From: Fulvivirga ulvae
GTDB taxonomy: Bacteria; Bacteroidota; Bacteroidia; Cytophagales; Cyclobacteriaceae
Direction: 5' to 3'
Assembly (NCBI RefSeq): GCF_021389975.1
Contig: NZ_CP089981.1
Location: 3,559,501-3,623,500, forward strand
Length of the DNA: 64,000 bases
In this document: positions 63,499 through 64,000 of the stretch, one piece after another
Layout of the letters: the number at the start of each line of letters is the position of its first letter
Numbering within the stretch: the first letter of the stretch is position 1
Notes under the pieces: generated by a model
The model's database searches: none
The model's input: the letters and a program-made list of their open reading frames with translations, nothing else
What the model was told of the DNA's origin: nothing
Translations under genes and position numbers: made by a program

Positions 63499-64000
63499 TC
63501 ATTTTTTTATCTTCCTGCTAAGAAACGCAAAAGCTGCACCAGCCACAACCCCCAGTCCGATACCCGCCACCAGCCTGGCCCGTTTATAAGAAGTAGGCTC
63601 GGGCATATCCACAATACCGGATTCATCCGTATGCGCAGGCTGTTTTACATACCTGCCATCTTCAGGAATGTAGTTATCAAAATTTTCAGCAAATCTGGCA
63701 AAGCGGTTTTGCCACTTTTTTCCGCTTACCGGTAAACCATGCCCGGTGCCGATAGCCTTGGGGTTCAGCCTGGCCAGTTCCTGAACAGACTTCTTGGCAG
63801 CCTGCCAGTCGATAGTGAAGTAGGCCGGAGGTTCATGAAACTCTTCTTTCTGGCTGATCACTGAAAATACGGAGTTCTGGTTGACCGTAACGAAGGCATC
63901 TCCCGCAAGCAACGTACAGTCCCGCTCCCTGAAAAGGGAAACATGCCCCGGAGAGTGTCCCGGCGTATGGATTATTTTCCATTCGGGAAGCTCAGGAACA
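63499..64000 (-). CDS. MBL-fold metallo-hydrolase, partial (window edge)
   Basis: The C-terminal 166 residues of a metallo-beta-lactamase-fold hydrolase. Near the right edge the minus strand reads IIHTPGHSPGHVSLFRERDC and LLAGDAFVT, which hold the third His and the bridging Asp of the dinuclear metal site; GTGHGLPV gives the last His. After the fold comes a membrane helix (LVAGIGLGVVAGAAFAF) with a basic end, an uncommon C-terminal anchor. The first half, including HxHxDH, is beyond the window. Confidence 0.85.
   Translation of the reverse strand, partial: VPELPEWKIIHTPGHSPGHVSLFRERDCTLLAGDAFVTVNQNSVFSVISQKEEFHEPPAYFTIDWQAAKKSVQELARLNPKAIGTGHGLPVSGKKWQNRFARFAENFDNYIPEDGRYVKQPAHTDESGIVDMPEPTSYKRARLVAGIGLGVVAGAAFAFLSRKIKK

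Noticed and set aside
1..64000. CRISPR array, tRNA or rRNA genes
   Set aside because: No regularly spaced direct repeats and no tRNA- or rRNA-like stretches were seen; the only direct repeats (56966-57214) are two copies within a dispersed element.

Overview
The window is about 64 kb of a Bacteroidota chromosome, most likely a gliding Cytophagales (Fulvivirga-like) bacterium. The signs are TonB receptors with an N-terminal CarboxypepD_reg-like domain, a type IX secretion (T9SS) C-terminal sorting domain, FISUMP and SprB-like surface domains, DUF4374/DUF4198/PepSY iron cassettes, a CzcA-type RND pump fused to its outer-membrane factor, TAnnTTTG promoter elements and weak ribosome sites. No tRNA, rRNA, CRISPR array, intact transposon or phage was seen, and the assignment rests on protein recognition only.

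Left part (1-13.5 kb): a six-gene iron-uptake operon behind a Fur-like box (TonB receptor, DUF4374 lipoprotein, DUF4198, two small membrane proteins, PepSY protein), then a divalent-metal efflux operon (small Cys/His protein, CzcA-OEP fusion, His-rich adaptor). A frameshifted LprI-like lysozyme-inhibitor gene follows.

14.2-25.3 kb, all minus strand: a FISUMP lipoprotein and a 1394-residue T9SS surface protein, then an AAA+ ATPase resembling those of extracellular contractile injection systems, an 889-residue LysM + lysozyme + peptidoglycan-binding + NlpC/CHAP-like protein, and three paralogous lipoproteins. This could be an envelope-lytic effector with periplasmic immunity proteins.

26-40 kb: a membrane AraC regulator and serine hydrolase, a Crp-type regulator, a MITE-like repeat, and a second iron cassette (siderophore receptor + PepSY) behind a perfect Fur-like palindrome. 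A PPK2 kinase follows. Next is a cassette of a degenerate, frameshifted DabA-like protein, a beta-carbonic-anhydrase-like protein translationally coupled to it, and a porin. No DabB partner is present.

40-54.8 kb: an overlapping four-gene lipid A/envelope glycosyl-transfer operon (HD hydrolase, GT2, LAB_N, ArnT-like GT39). An ECF sigma factor comes next, coupled to a membrane-anchored barrel protein, with an in-frame DUF3570 remnant directly behind it. An SDR, an AraC regulator, a class III cyclase, small membrane proteins, a MoxR-VWA pair and a Calx-beta lipoprotein complete this part.

55-64 kb: a run of small stress or detoxification proteins (AraC, VOC, DUF1569, DUF1801, truncated YdeI, GyrI-like), a divergent nitroreductase/HxlR pair, a P-loop polynucleotide-kinase-like protein overlapping a bacterial Thg1-like 3'-5' polymerase (candidate RNA repair), small membrane proteins, a TrxB-like flavoprotein behind a long palindrome, a SLATT/DUF4231 protein and an MBL-fold hydrolase cut by the window edge. 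A roughly 210-bp modular repeat occurs near 40 kb and, inverted, near 57 kb.
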